64,000 nt of DNA from Terrihalobacillus insolitus (GTDB lineage Bacteria; Bacillota; Bacilli; Bacillales; Amphibacillaceae). Positions 48,603-58,620 of the stretch are shown one piece after another. Where the stretch lies: NCBI RefSeq assembly GCF_028416575.1, contig NZ_JAMQKB010000002.1:269190-333189 (forward strand), given 5' to 3'. Made by a program: the position numbers and the translations under genes. The notes beneath the pieces are model-generated. The model searched no databases. It was not told the origin of the DNA and saw only the letters and a program-made list of their open reading frames with translations. The stretch's first letter is position 1, and each line of letters starts with the position of its first letter.

Positions 48603-49250
48603 TTGAGTTATGTTTGGGGTGTTGACTCAGCGGTTAATGTCACGGAGGATGTATATAATTGTGTGTTGAATAATTTCGGAAAGCCGATGTTTTGGGGGAG
48701 GTATTTAACAACTGTTCCAAATGCTTCAGAAGGACTTACACAAACAGAAATAAGGCTACTTCATAATAGTGGAACGAAAATTCTTCCCATTTATAATAAA
48801 TTTACGAAATCTACCGGAAAGCGACAAGGAAGAGTAGTTGCTCAAAATGCAGTATTTCATGCAAAAAGACTTGGCATACCAAAAGGGACGTTTCTGTTTG
48901 CTAACGTGGAAAAGGAATTTGAAGTGGATGCTGCCTGGATTTTGGGCTATGTGGAAGCACTGTATCCAAGTGGATATAAACCAGGATTTTATAACGATCC
49001 AAAAACAGGCAACTTCCGAAGTGCCTATTGTAAAGCAGTTTCACAAAACAAATTAATTGCTGAACAAGCTGTGTTGTGGAGTGCCGAACCAGAACCAGGG
49101 GTAACCAAAAAAGCAAAGGCACCTACATTCCGTCCTTCCAAACCATCGTGTCAAGCAAACGTTTGGGCATGGCAATATGGCCGTGGTGCAACCCAATGCC
49201 CTGTAGATACGAACTTAATTGATCAAAGACTTCAGAATGAGCTATGGTAA
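48603..49250 (+). CDS. DUF1906 glycoside-hydrolase-like protein
   Basis: The 215-residue protein has a TIM-barrel-like DUF1906 domain: WGVDSAVNVTEDVY, FWGRYLTT, ILPIYNKF and WAWQYG. There is no signal peptide. The family includes cell-wall-associated hydrolase-like proteins, but the catalytic residues are not established. TTG 48603 follows AGAGGAG. A strong terminator follows. Confidence 0.75.
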   Translation: MSYVWGVDSAVNVTEDVYNCVLNNFGKPMFWGRYLTTVPNASEGLTQTEIRLLHNSGTKILPIYNKFTKSTGKRQGRVVAQNAVFHAKRLGIPKGTFLFANVEKEFEVDAAWILGYVEALYPSGYKPGFYNDPKTGNFRSAYCKAVSQNKLIAEQAVLWSAEPEPGVTKKAKAPTFRPSKPSCQANVWAWQYGRGATQCPVDTNLIDQRLQNELW

Positions 49251-49252
49251 AA

Positions 49253-49291
49253 GAAAGTAGGAAGCATTGAATCATGCTTCCTACTTTCTTT
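49253..49291 (+). terminator. Terminator
   Basis: Stem GAAAGTAGGAAGCA/TGCTTCCTACTTTC (14 bp perfect) around an 8-base loop, three bases after the DUF1906 stop. Confidence 0.88.
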
Positions 49292-49476
49292 CGTTACCAA
49301 TATTGCATCCAACGTTTTTTCTATATTTGAGAGAGTATAACATCATCTACTAAGATTACGGTGCTTTAAACCCTTCAACCGCTTTGTTTTCGATCCACGA
49401 AGTTAAATAAACGTATAAACCAATTCTAACAGGAAAATGATAATAGAGGAACGTAAAATAGAAAGGCGGGAAAATA

Positions 49477-50718
49477 GTGAAACAAAAAAATCGTTGGTTA
49501 ATTGCTCTTAGTGCGATAGCCATTCATTTATCGATCGGTTCGGTCTATGCCTATAGTGTTTTCAAACAACCATTTTCGGATACGTACGGTTGGAGCAGTA
49601 CCGATGTTGCATTTTCCTTTACAATAGCCATTTTCTTCCTCGGACTTTCTACAGCTATTTTTGGAAGGTTTGTTGAAAAGCGTGGCCCTCGTGTTTCTGC
49701 TTTTGTTGCAGCCCTTCTCTTTAGCGGGGGATTAATTGGTGCAGGATTCGCTTTAAGTATCGGCTCTTTATATGGATTTTATATTACGTATGGAGCGATC
49801 GGGGGGATTGGTCTTGGGATCGGTTATATTTCTCCAGTTTCTACACTTGTTAAATGGTTCCCTGATCGACGTGGGTTAGCTACAGGTATGGCTGTTTTTG
49901 GTTTTGGTGCGGGTGCCTTGATCGCAGGCCCACTTGCTGAAAGGCTAATGAATACTTTAGGAATCCCAGCAACCTTCTACATACTAGGAGTAAGTTACCT
50001 TGTTTTAATGTCACTTGGTGCTAGTTATATTGTCAGGCCTCCTGAAGGTTGGGTTCCTGAAAGTATGAAAGACGGAAAATCGGATGGACAGGCGAAAGTG
50101 AAACAGGATCTCTCTCAAATGACAGCGAGCGAAGCAGTGAAAACGGGACGCTTTTGGATGCTATGGTGGATGATGCTGATCAATATATCTGCAGGTATTA
50201 TGTTGATCTCTGTGGCGTCTCCTATGGCACAAGAAAAAGTAGGAATGACTGCAATTGCTGCTGCAACGATGGTCGGGATCATGGGTCTTTTTAACGGTGG
50301 TGGAAGGATTGGATGGGCTACGGTCTCTGATTACATCGGAAGATCGAACGTTTATGTTATTTTCTTTGTTGTTCAGCTCGTGTTCTTTTTACTCCTTCCT
50401 TACATTACGAATGGTCTTCTATTTCAAATTGTCATCTTTACCATCCTAACCATTTACGGAGGAGGTTTCGCGTCCCTTCCAGCTTTTATTGGGGACTTAT
50501 TTGGAACAAAGCAATTAGGAGCGATACATGGATATTTACTTACAGCATGGTCAACAGCTGGAATTCTTGGTCCGATGGTAGTTGCTTATATTCGTGAGAC
50601 GACCGAAAGCTATAACGTAACTTTTTATATTTTTTCCTTTTTAATTGTGACTGCATTGATCGTTTCACTGATCATGCGTTCTGGTATTAAAAAACAACGA
50701 CGACAACAAACGGAATAA
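49477..50718 (+). CDS. OFA family MFS transporter
   Basis: Twelve-segment permease of 413 residues of the oxalate:formate antiporter (OFA) family: HLSIGSVYAYSVFKQPF, FGRFVEKRGPR and GGIGLGIGYISPVSTLVKWFPDRRG (parts). The second half has ARVGWA-like NGGGRIGWATVSD. The substrate is a small organic anion by family only. GTG start after AAGGCGGG. Confidence 0.8.
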   Translation: MKQKNRWLIALSAIAIHLSIGSVYAYSVFKQPFSDTYGWSSTDVAFSFTIAIFFLGLSTAIFGRFVEKRGPRVSAFVAALLFSGGLIGAGFALSIGSLYGFYITYGAIGGIGLGIGYISPVSTLVKWFPDRRGLATGMAVFGFGAGALIAGPLAERLMNTLGIPATFYILGVSYLVLMSLGASYIVRPPEGWVPESMKDGKSDGQAKVKQDLSQMTASEAVKTGRFWMLWWMMLINISAGIMLISVASPMAQEKVGMTAIAAATMVGIMGLFNGGGRIGWATVSDYIGRSNVYVIFFVVQLVFFLLLPYITNGLLFQIVIFTILTIYGGGFASLPAFIGDLFGTKQLGAIHGYLLTAWSTAGILGPMVVAYIRETTESYNVTFYIFSFLIVTALIVSLIMRSGIKKQRRQQTE

Positions 50719-50775
50719 GAATTAGACAGGTAATGAATCTTTTATATAATGGTATCTGAGTTCACAAAAAAATCG

Positions 50776-50818
50776 CAAGTGGATAAAATACCCGCTATAC
50801 GACGTTTTTATCCACTTG
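50776..50818 (-). terminator. Terminator of thi operon
   Basis: CAAGTGGATAAAA pairs with its complement 17 bases away; the thiE stop codon lies inside the loop. T run follows on the minus strand. Confidence 0.75.
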
Positions 50819-51457
50819 TTTTTTAAGTTGTTCCGTAGCTTGCTTAACATTTTCAGCGGCTGCAATCGCTGAAATAACAGATACACCATTGCCGCCCGCT
50901 TGGATCACTTTATTCGCATTAGATGAGGTAATTCCACCGATACCAACGATCGGTGTGGTAATATTAAGTTCTCGAAAGTTCTGAATTAATTCTGTTCCCT
51001 GAACTTTTTCAGTATCCTCTTTGGATTGCGTTGGGTAGATTGGGCCAAGTCCTAAATAATCTGCACCGTCTGCAATTGCATGATGTGCTTCAGATAGTGT
51101 ATGAGTTGATATCCCTAGAATTTTATTACCGATGCGTTCACGAACAGCGCGAGCACACTCATCCTCTTGTCCTACATGCACACCATCTGCATCTATCGTT
51201 AGCGCCAAATCCACATCATCATTGACAATAAAAGGGATACTCGCATCCTTACATATTTTTTGTAATTTTTCTGCCAGCTTCACTTTCTGTTTGCCTTCGA
51301 GTGCGCCTCTTCCTTTTTCTCGATATTGAAAAAGAGTGATTCCTCCTTCAATTGCTTGTTCGAGTACATAAACAGGATCTCGATCACAGTTTGTACTTCC
51401 CATAATGAAGTAAAGCGTGAGCAATTCCTCTATTCTTTTGCTATCAAACTCCGACAT
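50795..51457 (-). CDS. thiE: Thiamine-phosphate synthase
   Basis: TIM-barrel enzyme of 220 residues that joins HMP pyrophosphate to thiazole phosphate. LFQYREKG, VNDDVDLALTIDADGVHVGQED (parts) and GIGGITSSNANKVI are the family landmarks. Third gene of thiM-thiD-thiE, 11 bp after thiD. Confidence 0.94.
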   Translation of the reverse strand: MSEFDSKRIEELLTLYFIMGSTNCDRDPVYVLEQAIEGGITLFQYREKGRGALEGKQKVKLAEKLQKICKDASIPFIVNDDVDLALTIDADGVHVGQEDECARAVRERIGNKILGISTHTLSEAHHAIADGADYLGLGPIYPTQSKEDTEKVQGTELIQNFRELNITTPIVGIGGITSSNANKVIQAGGNGVSVISAIAAAENVKQATEQLKKQVDKNVV

Positions 51458-51468
51458 TTCCGATCACC

Positions 51469-52266
51469 TCAACCTCTCTCATTATATGCCCAGTGATTCG
51501 TTGGACCATGCCCCTTCCCAATTCCTAATTGCTTTTCAATAGCTGCCCGGATAAACTGTTTACCAGTCATGACAGCTTCTCTAATTTCTTTCCCTTTTGC
51601 TAATTCTGCCGAAATTGCTGCTGAGAAGGTACAGCCAGTACCGTGTGTATGGCGAGTTTCTATTCTAGGTGAAACCATCTTTTCAAATACCTCCCCATCG
51701 TAAAAGAGATCTACCACTTCTTGGCCGTTTCCATGACCTCCCTTTATAACAACAGTCTTAGCACCCATATTGTAGATAGACTTTGCCGCTTCTTTTCGTT
51801 CTTCAAGTGTATTAATATCCCGATTGGTCAACAGCTCTGCCTCAGGTATATTTGGAGTAATGACAGTGGCAAGCGGAATCAGCTTTTCTATTAACGCCCG
51901 AATCGCTTCATCTTGCAGCAGTTTAGCTCCACCTTTTGCGACCATAACAGGATCGACTACCACATTGTGCCAACCATAATGGTCGATTTTCTCGCTTACC
52001 GCATCGATGACTTCACTTGAAAAAAGCATTCCTGTCTTTAAAGCATCTGTTCCTAAATCGTCACCAATGGCGGCTATTTGTTCGGTAATGCCTGCAATAG
52101 GTATTGGGTAAACCCCTTGAACTCCCAATGTGTTTTGCGCGGTGACCGCGGTGACTACTGACATACCAAAAGCACCTAGCTCTTGAAACGTTTTTAAATC
52201 CGCTTGGATGCCAGCACCACCACCACTATCCGATCCAGCAATCGTTAATGCTTTGTATACTTTCAT
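51469..52266 (-). CDS. thiD: HMP/HMP-P kinase
   Basis: Ribokinase-like enzyme of 265 residues with IAGSDSGGGAGIQADLK and DPVMVAKGG. The catalytic aspartate is in RHTHGTGCTFSAAI, where the usual GAGD-type motif reads GTGC. It phosphorylates hydroxymethylpyrimidine twice. It lies 15 bp after thiM. Confidence 0.94.
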   Translation of the reverse strand: MKVYKALTIAGSDSGGGAGIQADLKTFQELGAFGMSVVTAVTAQNTLGVQGVYPIPIAGITEQIAAIGDDLGTDALKTGMLFSSEVIDAVSEKIDHYGWHNVVVDPVMVAKGGAKLLQDEAIRALIEKLIPLATVITPNIPEAELLTNRDINTLEERKEAAKSIYNMGAKTVVIKGGHGNGQEVVDLFYDGEVFEKMVSPRIETRHTHGTGCTFSAAISAELAKGKEIREAVMTGKQFIRAAIEKQLGIGKGHGPTNHWAYNERG

Positions 52267-52281
52267 ATTGTTTGCCCACCT

Positions 52282-53079
52282 TTATTCGATAATAACTTGC
52301 TCCGTTTTCGCCAGTACTTGATCCACTACACCCACTTTTGACAGTTGGTTTAAAAACTCAATTTGAAAACTACCAGGCCCTTTATCAGATGTAAGTTCTG
52401 CGGCTTTTTCAGCTGCAACTCCGTAAATTGCAACTGCTGTAGTAGCAGCTTTGAGACTGTCAGATTCAACCGCAGCAAATGCCCCAATCACAGATGATAG
52501 CAAACATCCTGCCCCAGTCACTTTTTTTAGTAGTGGATCCCCGTTGGAAACTAAGTTTGTTCCTTTTTTGTTTGAAATTACATCCACCGCACCTGTAATC
52601 ACAACCGTACAGTCGAATAACGTTGCAGCTTTTTGAGCTAACTGTTTAGCATCTCCACCATCTGAAGTAGCATCCACACCTTTTATCGCCCAATTTTCAT
52701 CTGCAATATTAGCGATCTCCGCTGCATTTCCTCTTAAGATCGCAATGCTTACCTCTGCTATTATTTTTTTAACCATTTTTGTTCGGAACTTCGTAGCACC
52801 TGCTCCAACGGGATCCAAGATGACAGGAATCGCTTTTTCATTGGCGGCTTTTCCTGCAATAATCATCGATTCAATTTCTTCTGTTGTTAATGTTCCGATA
52901 TTCAGAACGAGTGCATCTGCTATACGAGCCATATCTGCCACTTCTTCTTTCGCATAAGCCATCACTGGTGAAGCTCCAATTGCTAGCAATCCATTTGCTG
53001 TAAAGTTGGTAACAACCACGTTTGTGATATTATGCACCAAAGGGTTCCGTTCTCGAACTCGTTTAATCATTTCAAACAT
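52282..53079 (-). CDS. thiM: Hydroxyethylthiazole kinase
   Basis: Salvage kinase of 265 residues: [19 protein letters not shown] (parts), LDPVGAGAT and the active-site [15 protein letters not shown]. First gene of the salvage operon. I found no TPP riboswitch upstream, unlike most thi genes. Confidence 0.94.
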   Translation of the reverse strand: MFEMIKRVRERNPLVHNITNVVVTNFTANGLLAIGASPVMAYAKEEVADMARIADALVLNIGTLTTEEIESMIIAGKAANEKAIPVILDPVGAGATKFRTKMVKKIIAEVSIAILRGNAAEIANIADENWAIKGVDATSDGGDAKQLAQKAATLFDCTVVITGAVDVISNKKGTNLVSNGDPLLKKVTGAGCLLSSVIGAFAAVESDSLKAATTAVAIYGVAAEKAAELTSDKGPGSFQIEFLNQLSKVGVVDQVLAKTEQVIIE

Positions 53080-53153
53080 GTTAACCTTCCTCTCTTCATC
53101 CTAAGCTACTATCGACCACAAGGTTTTCACATACCAGCAAATAAACTCTTTAC

Positions 53154-53528
53154 CTAATGACTACAACCACATCTTTCCAAACTGAATTCCTTGCCAGTTT
53201 CAATCATATAATAGCCGATAACCTTGAAGCCCTTTTTACGTAAATACCTTACACTGAAATTTAACGATAGTAAATCTGGAACGATTACAATAACCTCTTG
53301 TGATTTAATCTTCTTATAATACCTGTTTAAATGCGCTTGAGGTAGGTTGATCGCATTACTTACGGGCATTCGATCTGCAACATTAAAATCTCTAATATCT
53401 AACAACGTGATGTCATCGTGGATCGTCTCCCTCTCAATATCCACACACTTCACTCGATAAACTGGGAAATATCGTTGGTACAATAAATATAAGAACGCGA
53501 CTAATAAGCCACTTATTAAAAGGAACAT
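53154..53528 (-). CDS. Membrane-anchored rhodanese-like protein without active Cys
   Basis: The 124-residue protein has an N-terminal membrane segment, then a rhodanese-like domain (ITLLDIRDFNVADRMPVSNAINLP in parts; SVRYLRKKGFKVIGYY). The active-site loop that should contain Cys reads VIVPDLLSLN, so sulfurtransferase activity is unlikely. The end CGCSH could bind a metal. It is the last of three minus-strand genes (ccdA, the HMA selenoprotein, this one), though a terminator separates it from them. Confidence 0.6.
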   Translation of the reverse strand: MFLLISGLLVAFLYLLYQRYFPVYRVKCVDIERETIHDDITLLDIRDFNVADRMPVSNAINLPQAHLNRYYKKIKSQEVIVIVPDLLSLNFSVRYLRKKGFKVIGYYMIETGKEFSLERCGCSH

Positions 53529-53688
53529 TATGATTTCATACCTCTCCTACATGATCTATTTCAATACTTTTACTTTTCAAATGATACTACATAGGATACA
53601 CCTAATAACATACCCCATCCAGTATTATAACATGATTTCTATAAACTGCAATTATCTTCTTTGCCTTTAAGTGCTTGTTCAAAAATAA

Positions 53689-53732
53689 AGCTCAAAATTC
53701 TTGTTGAATTCGTACAACAAGAATTTTGAGCT
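53689..53732 (-). terminator. Terminator of HMA selenoprotein gene
   Basis: An 18-bp perfect stem (AGCTCAAAATTCTTGTTG and its complement) with an 8-base loop, ten bases past the stop, then T-rich sequence on the minus strand. A MITE-end-like TGCTTGTTCAAAAA lies beside it (53672-53685). Confidence 0.9.
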
Positions 53733-53741
53733 ACAATTGGA

Positions 53742-54044
53742 TTAAGCAGTCTCCTCAATCGTTTTCACTTTATATCCGCTTTCTTTAATAGCCTGTTTTA
53801 ATATTTCAACATCTGTATTGGCAGGATCAAATATTACAAAAGCCTGATCCTTTGGTGGAACCTCTACTTTAAACTCTTTCACACCATCCACACTTCTAAG
53901 TGCCTCTTCAACGAGAGGCTTACATCCGTGTGCTCAGTGCATGCCAATCCCTTTCATAAAGACGCCTTTCATTCCTTCAGGTACGTCTGGATACACTTCT
54001 GGCGTTTGTTCTTTTTTATTGAAAATTTTTTCAAAAATGCTCAC
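53742..54044 (-). CDS. HMA-domain selenoprotein (in-frame UGA, Sec37)
   Basis: Read through one in-frame TGA (53934-53936, codon 37), this is a 100-residue heavy-metal-associated protein. A 30-residue acidic/basic head precedes the domain start KGIGMH-[TGA]-AHGCKP. A full beta-alpha-beta-beta-alpha-beta HMA fold follows (LVEEALRSVDGVKEF, VIFDPANTD, KESGYKVK). The TGA stands at the first metal-binding cysteine; the second is C41, spaced U-x3-C rather than the usual C-x2-C. GTG start after AAGGGG. Directly downstream is a SECIS-like hairpin. No standard gene finder would report it. It lies 89 bp after ccdA, so it may receive electrons through CcdA. The alternative is a pseudogene; the intact frame on both sides argues against it. 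Confidence 0.75.
53886..53933 (-). promoter_or_regulatory. SECIS-like stem-loop of HMA selenoprotein
   Basis: Starting right after the UGA on the minus strand, a 6-bp perfect stem GCCUCU/AGAGGC encloses the loop CGUUGA, which contains GU. The loop begins 20 bases after the UGA and has G at its second position. An outer CACAC/GUGUG stem closes the whole element. This matches the general bacterial SECIS model (apical stem-loop 16-37 bases from UGA, G among the first two loop bases). Confidence 0.7.
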
Positions 54045-54133
54045 CCGATCATCCCCTTCCCCTGATCCGCTCTATTACTATCACTTCATTTTATTTTAAC
54101 ACAAGGCAATTATTCATAAAAACAAATGGCTTG

Positions 54134-54844
54134 TTAAAATCCAGTGAAACCATTAAAAAACCGAGTGGTTAGAAAAGCAATAATCTTTGTCATCCAATTC
54201 ATATATAAGAAGATTCCCATAACAACCATCCCGAAACCGCCAATTTTAATCAATAAACGATTATATTTCTTAATCCAATTCATTTTGCCGATAAAAAAAG
54301 CCATAATGAAAAAAGGAATCGAAAAACCGAAAACGTATGAAATCATATAGGCCATGCCAGCCTCTGGATTTGATACGCCAAGTGCAATTACTCCTGCAAG
54401 AATTGGCCCAGTACAGGGTGTCCAACCAGCTGCAAACCCCATTCCTATGACACTTGAACCTACATACCCCGATGGTCTATTTCGAATTGTGAACGTTTTA
54501 TTCATCATCAAGAATTTGGGCTGAAATACCCCCAATAAAACGAGGCCGAATATAAAGACAATAATACCACCAATTTGGCGAATCATGTCATTATAGCTTT
54601 GAAACAAGCTACCAACTAAAGAAGCAGAAAATCCTAAAGCAATAAAAATAACTGAAAATCCTAGGAGGAAAAAAGTTGTATGTAATATCGCTCGTTTTTG
54701 CAGCATACCGTTGTTTTCCTTTAATTCTTCCACTGATACCCCTGTAATGTAGGACAGGAATGCTGGATATAGTGGTAAACAGCATGGAGAAATAAAAGAA
54801 AGAAAGCCAGCTGCAAATGATAAAAATAAATTTATATCTGTCAC
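54134..54844 (-). CDS. ccdA: CcdA-type thiol-disulfide transmembrane reductase
   Basis: Six-segment membrane protein of 236 residues of the DsbD/CcdA family that moves reducing equivalents from the cytoplasm to the outside. The redox cysteines are in FISPCCLPLYPAF and GWTPCTGPILAG. GTG 54844 follows AGGAGGG; the frame to 54871 begins at TTG upstream of that site. It is probably the first gene of an operon with the HMA selenoprotein, suggesting a shared thiol/selenol or metal role. Confidence 0.9.
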   Translation of the reverse strand: MTDINLFLSFAAGFLSFISPCCLPLYPAFLSYITGVSVEELKENNGMLQKRAILHTTFFLLGFSVIFIALGFSASLVGSLFQSYNDMIRQIGGIIVFIFGLVLLGVFQPKFLMMNKTFTIRNRPSGYVGSSVIGMGFAAGWTPCTGPILAGVIALGVSNPEAGMAYMISYVFGFSIPFFIMAFFIGKMNWIKKYNRLLIKIGGFGMVVMGIFLYMNWMTKIIAFLTTRFFNGFTGF

Positions 54845-54917
54845 CACTCCCCCTCCTTCCTTTGTTTTCAAGCCTTACTACACTGAAAAAATGTAACTTT
54901 CAAGATGCATGATGAAA

Positions 54918-54938
54918 CCCAGCCTGTTCAAAGCTGGG
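54918..54938. other. Short hairpin
   Basis: CCCAGC/GCTGGG with a 9-base loop in the intergenic region between ccdA and the MITE-like copy 2. No function assigned. Confidence 0.4.
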
Positions 54939-55010
54939 CAAGCATTATTTTGTACAAGTGTACACGATAAATATGTGGAAAATATGAAGAATATAATATA
55001 TTTTAAGAAG

Positions 55011-55280
55011 TTGTTCAAAAAGTCACCAAATGATAAGCGGCGCATCTCTTCGTTGGCTTGTTTTTCCGTTACTCACGTATTAAAAGCATATCCTTAGAAA
55101 AAGAAGAACACTTTTTCTTCGTGCGAGGTAATGCTTTCGAAGCAACAAGCTTTCGCTCCGTTACTCAAAACAGCGCCGCCTCGACCTGCTTGCGACGCAC
55201 AGGACGTGCTAGTGTCGACGTTGCCACAGGACGTGGCGACATTAGTCGACCTTCTAATTTGACGACTTTTTGAACACGCA
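55011..55280. mobile_element. MITE-like element, copy 2
   Basis: About 270 bp with ends TTGTTCAAAAAGTCACC (left) and GACGACTTTTTGAACACG (right). It shares ends and internal blocks with the element at 6383-6653 in opposite orientation, but the middle is rearranged and has a GC-rich inverted pair. No coding capacity. It lies between ccdA and copA, both leftward. Confidence 0.75.
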
Positions 55281-55315
55281 CTTTATCTGAAAACTAAAAT
55301 GAACAACCTCTAAAT

Positions 55316-55357
55316 AATTATTGAGGTTACACCCTTATAAGAGTAACCTCAATAATT
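55316..55357 (-). terminator. Terminator of cop operon
   Basis: A 15-bp perfect stem (AATTATTGAGGTTAC and its complement) with a 12-base loop, 16 bp past the copA stop. Confidence 0.85.
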
Positions 55358-55372
55358 TCCCTACAGTTATAT

Positions 55373-57811
55373 TTACGCTGCTACTTCTCGGACAGGTTTC
55401 CATCTCCGTAAAAATAACGTATTGGTTACAACGGATACGGAGCTAAATGCCATTGCGGCACCTGCAAGTACAGGATTGAGTAACCCAATAGCCGCAACAG
55501 GGATGAGAACTGTGTTATATGCAAATGCCCAGAATAGGTTTTGTCTGATTTTCCGCATCGTAGTCTTGGAAAGACGAATCGTATCGACAATTCCCATTAA
55601 GTCACCACGCATTAAGGTTACATCTGCAGCTTCAATTGCAACATCCGTACCTGTTCCAATTGCAATGCCAATATCGGCTGCAGCGAGAGCTGGCGCATCA
55701 TTAATACCGTCACCGACCATTGCGACAACTTTGCCTTCCTGTTTCAATTTTTCAACCTCAGCCGATTTATCTTCAGGAAGTACTTCCGCTAGGACACGAT
55801 CAACACCAACTTGCTTGGCAATCGCCTCTGCTGTTCGTTGGTTGTCACCAGTAATCATGGCAACTTCAATTCCCATTTCTTTTAGTTTCGCAATTGCTTC
55901 TGCTGATGTTTCTTTTACCGTATCAGCAACAGCTATAACCCCAGCAAGTTCTCCTTCGACTGCTATTAGCATTGCTGTTTTACCTTGACCTTCCAATTCT
56001 TCCATCTGTTTGACCAAGGATTCAAAAGCAATGTTTTGTCTTTGCATTAATTTTGTGTTTCCGATATAAACTTTCTTTTCATCCACTTTTACTTCAATTC
56101 CGTGTCCTGGAATTGCATTGAATTCTGTAGCATCACTTAAAGTAAGTCCTTTGTCTTTTGCATCATTTACAATCGCTTCACCAAGTGGATGTTCAGATCC
56201 TCTTTCCGCTGAACCAGCCAATCGAAGTAATTCATCTTGTTTGAAATTATTTATTGTGATTAGATCGGTTACTTCTGGTTCACCTTTCGTGATTGTACCT
56301 GTTTTGTCTAGAACAATCGTTGTTACTCGGTGTGCACTTTCTAAGTGTTCTGCACCTTTAATGAGAACTCCAGTCTCTGCCCCTTTTCCGGTGCCGACCA
56401 TTACTGCAGTAGGTGTAGCTAAACCAAGTGCACAAGGACATGCAATAACTAGAACTGCTACAGCACTAATAAGGGCTGGAGTGAACCCAACGATGAAATA
56501 AGTGAGTAAAAATGTCAGCAAGGCTATACCGATAACAATCGGCACAAAAACACCTGAAATTTTATCTGCCAATTTCTGAATCGGTGCCTTTGACCCTTGT
56601 GCATCCTCAACTAGTTTAATAATTTGAGCTAGTGCAGTATCTTTACCTACTTTTGTTGCTTTAAATTTAAATGACCCATGCTTATTAACGGAAGCTCCTA
56701 CAACGGAATCACCTGGCTTTTTAGTAATCGGCAAACTTTCGCCAGTAAGCATTGATTCATCAATCGTACTACTACCTTCAATTATCTCACCATCGACAGG
56801 AATCTTTTCTCCTGCTCGAACAAAAATGACATCATCGACAACAACATCTTCAATCGGAAGATCTTTTTCTTCCCCATCACGGATCACGCGAGCCGTTTTT
56901 GCCTGTAATCCCATTAATGTTTTAATGGCCTCTGATGTTTGACCTTTCGCCCGTACCTCTAATAGCTTACCAAGAATAATCAAAGTGATAACGAGGGCTG
57001 CTGCTTCGTAATAAAGTCCTGCATCTGACCCAGTTATTGTAACAACTAGACTGTAAAAGTAAGCAGCCGATGTCCCTAAAGCAACTAGGGTCGCCATATT
57101 GGCACTTCCACCCCGAAGTGCATTATAGGCATCTCGATAGAAGTGGCCACCGACATAAAATTGTACAGGTGTTGCTAATAGAAATTGAATCCATGGGTTT
57201 ATTTCATATTGAAATCCTACATTAAATCCATATTCCACACCTAAATCGGAGATCATTTGTGGTAGGAACCATATCGAAAACAAGACCCCAAGCAAGAATT
57301 TATTTCGTTGTTTTTTGTATTCTTTCTCACGTGCTTCTTTTTCCGCCTCAGCATTGGCATCACCAGCTACTGTTGCACTATAGCCAGCCTTTTTCACTGC
57401 AGCAATTAGTTGATCTATATCGGTTTTTCCTGGAATATATTCAACATTTGCTTTTTCACTTGCCAAATTGACATTTGCATTGACAACACCATCCACTTTT
57501 CCAAGTCCCTTTTCGATCCGTGTTGCACACGCAGCACATGTCATACCAGTTACCGCCAGTGTTGTCTTTTGTTCACGAACACCGTAGCCAGTCTTTTTTA
57601 CCTTTTCCATCAGTTGTTCAACTGAAGTCTCTGAAGGATTATAGGAGACACTAGCTTTCTCCGTTGTAAGATTGACATTCGCCTTACTTACTCCGTTTAC
57701 CTTCGAAAGATTTTTCTCGATTCGATTGGCGCATGCAGCACATGTCATTCCAGTTATGCCCAATGTAACCTGCTCATCTATAGAATCAAGGGCTTTTGCT
57801 GTTTCGCTCAT
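55373..57811 (-). CDS. copA: Copper-exporting P1B-type ATPase
   Basis: Cu(I) efflux pump of 812 residues. Two N-terminal HMA domains each have an intact CxxC ([26 protein letters not shown]). Then follow the membrane CPC ([12 protein letters not shown]), phosphorylation site [20 protein letters not shown] and [11 protein letters not shown]. In contrast to CadA and the small HMA protein nearby, all its metal cysteines are ordinary. It lies 89 bp after copZ in a csoR-copZ-copA operon. Confidence 0.96.
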   Translation of the reverse strand: MSETAKALDSIDEQVTLGITGMTCAACANRIEKNLSKVNGVSKANVNLTTEKASVSYNPSETSVEQLMEKVKKTGYGVREQKTTLAVTGMTCAACATRIEKGLGKVDGVVNANVNLASEKANVEYIPGKTDIDQLIAAVKKAGYSATVAGDANAEAEKEAREKEYKKQRNKFLLGVLFSIWFLPQMISDLGVEYGFNVGFQYEINPWIQFLLATPVQFYVGGHFYRDAYNALRGGSANMATLVALGTSAAYFYSLVVTITGSDAGLYYEAAALVITLIILGKLLEVRAKGQTSEAIKTLMGLQAKTARVIRDGEEKDLPIEDVVVDDVIFVRAGEKIPVDGEIIEGSSTIDESMLTGESLPITKKPGDSVVGASVNKHGSFKFKATKVGKDTALAQIIKLVEDAQGSKAPIQKLADKISGVFVPIVIGIALLTFLLTYFIVGFTPALISAVAVLVIACPCALGLATPTAVMVGTGKGAETGVLIKGAEHLESAHRVTTIVLDKTGTITKGEPEVTDLITINNFKQDELLRLAGSAERGSEHPLGEAIVNDAKDKGLTLSDATEFNAIPGHGIEVKVDEKKVYIGNTKLMQRQNIAFESLVKQMEELEGQGKTAMLIAVEGELAGVIAVADTVKETSAEAIAKLKEMGIEVAMITGDNQRTAEAIAKQVGVDRVLAEVLPEDKSAEVEKLKQEGKVVAMVGDGINDAPALAAADIGIAIGTGTDVAIEAADVTLMRGDLMGIVDTIRLSKTTMRKIRQNLFWAFAYNTVLIPVAAIGLLNPVLAGAAMAFSSVSVVTNTLFLRRWKPVREVAA

Positions 57812-57900
57812 TGTTAAAACCCCCTTAATGATTTTCTGATTTTTTTAAAACGTGAGGGGCAGAGCCGGTAGAGAAGACACCTACCAGCTCCTATATGTCT

Positions 57901-58113
57901 TTATGCAACATCATATCCAGCTTCCTCTATTGCTTCTTTTACTTTGTCTATTTGTACTTCAGACTCGTTATAGGAAACAGTTACTTTGTTGCTTGAAAGG
58001 TCGACATTCACTGTTTCAATACCTTTTAACTCGTTTACAGAGCTTTCAATTGCACTGACACAGTGACCACAAGACATACCCTTAACATCCAGTGTTTTCG
58101 TTGCTACTGCCAT
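57901..58113 (-). CDS. copZ: Copper chaperone CopZ
   Basis: One HMA domain of 70 residues with GMSCGHC (C15, C18) that delivers Cu(I) to CopA. ATG 58113 follows AAGGAGGTGAT; the longer frame to 58131 runs through that site. Confidence 0.95.
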   Translation of the reverse strand: MAVATKTLDVKGMSCGHCVSAIESSVNELKGIETVNVDLSSNKVTVSYNESEVQIDKVKEAIEEAGYDVA

Positions 58114-58149
58114 TATTATCACCTCCTTCAAAGTACGTATACAAAATTG

Positions 58150-58449
58150 TTATTTCGTAAATGTGCGGAAAACCTCCATTAATTCTTCAATATGACTTTC
58201 ACCATCATCATCTTGACTCTTAACAGCTCTTGCCACACAGCCTCTTGTATGATCTTCAATAAGCTCAAGTCCGATTTTGTTTGTTGCTGCTTTAATGGCC
58301 GCTAGTTGATACAAAACCTCCACACAATAACGGTCTTCTTCTATCATTTTGTGAACTCCCCGAACTTGACCTTCCATTCTTCTTAGTCTTTTCAAAAGTT
58401 TATCTTTATGGTCGTGATATTTATACGTCTCCTTCGTTACTTCCTTCAT
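58150..58449 (-). CDS. csoR: Copper-sensing repressor CsoR
   Basis: The 99-residue protein of the CsoR/RcnR family has the Cu(I) ligands C42, H67 and C71 (RYCVEVL; EDHTRGC). It represses copZA until copper binds. First gene of the operon, with its probable operator over its own promoter/RBS region. Confidence 0.94.
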   Translation of the reverse strand: MKEVTKETYKYHDHKDKLLKRLRRMEGQVRGVHKMIEEDRYCVEVLYQLAAIKAATNKIGLELIEDHTRGCVARAVKSQDDDGESHIEELMEVFRTFTK

Positions 58450-58452
58450 ACA

Positions 58453-58469
58453 ATACCCCCCTTTAGTAT
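58453..58469. promoter_or_regulatory. CsoR operator
   Basis: ATACCCCCCTTTAGTAT on the plus strand is an inverted repeat with a G tract on the minus strand, as in known CsoR sites of Bacillus. It sits immediately before csoR, consistent with autorepression. Confidence 0.7.
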
Positions 58470-58620
58470 TATTAAAACATATTCATTTCTTTAATGCAAT
58501 TACTTTTCCCTATTTTTTTTAATATTATTTTGCGTATCGTGTCACAAATACATCATCTAATAATCATTTCATTTATCTTCAAAAGGGAACAAACTATTCA
58601 TTCAAATGTTTGTTTTATCA

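Noticed and set aside
53080..53153. TPP riboswitch before thiM
   Set aside because: No CTGAGA-type thi-box elements were found.
53742..54044. Small HMA gene as a pseudogene by nonsense mutation
   Set aside because: The frame on both sides is intact, the TGA sits at a cysteine, a SECIS-like hairpin follows, and the same pattern occurs in cadA.
55058..55273. ORF of 71 codons
   Set aside because: Lies within MITE-like copy 2; no RBS or similarity.
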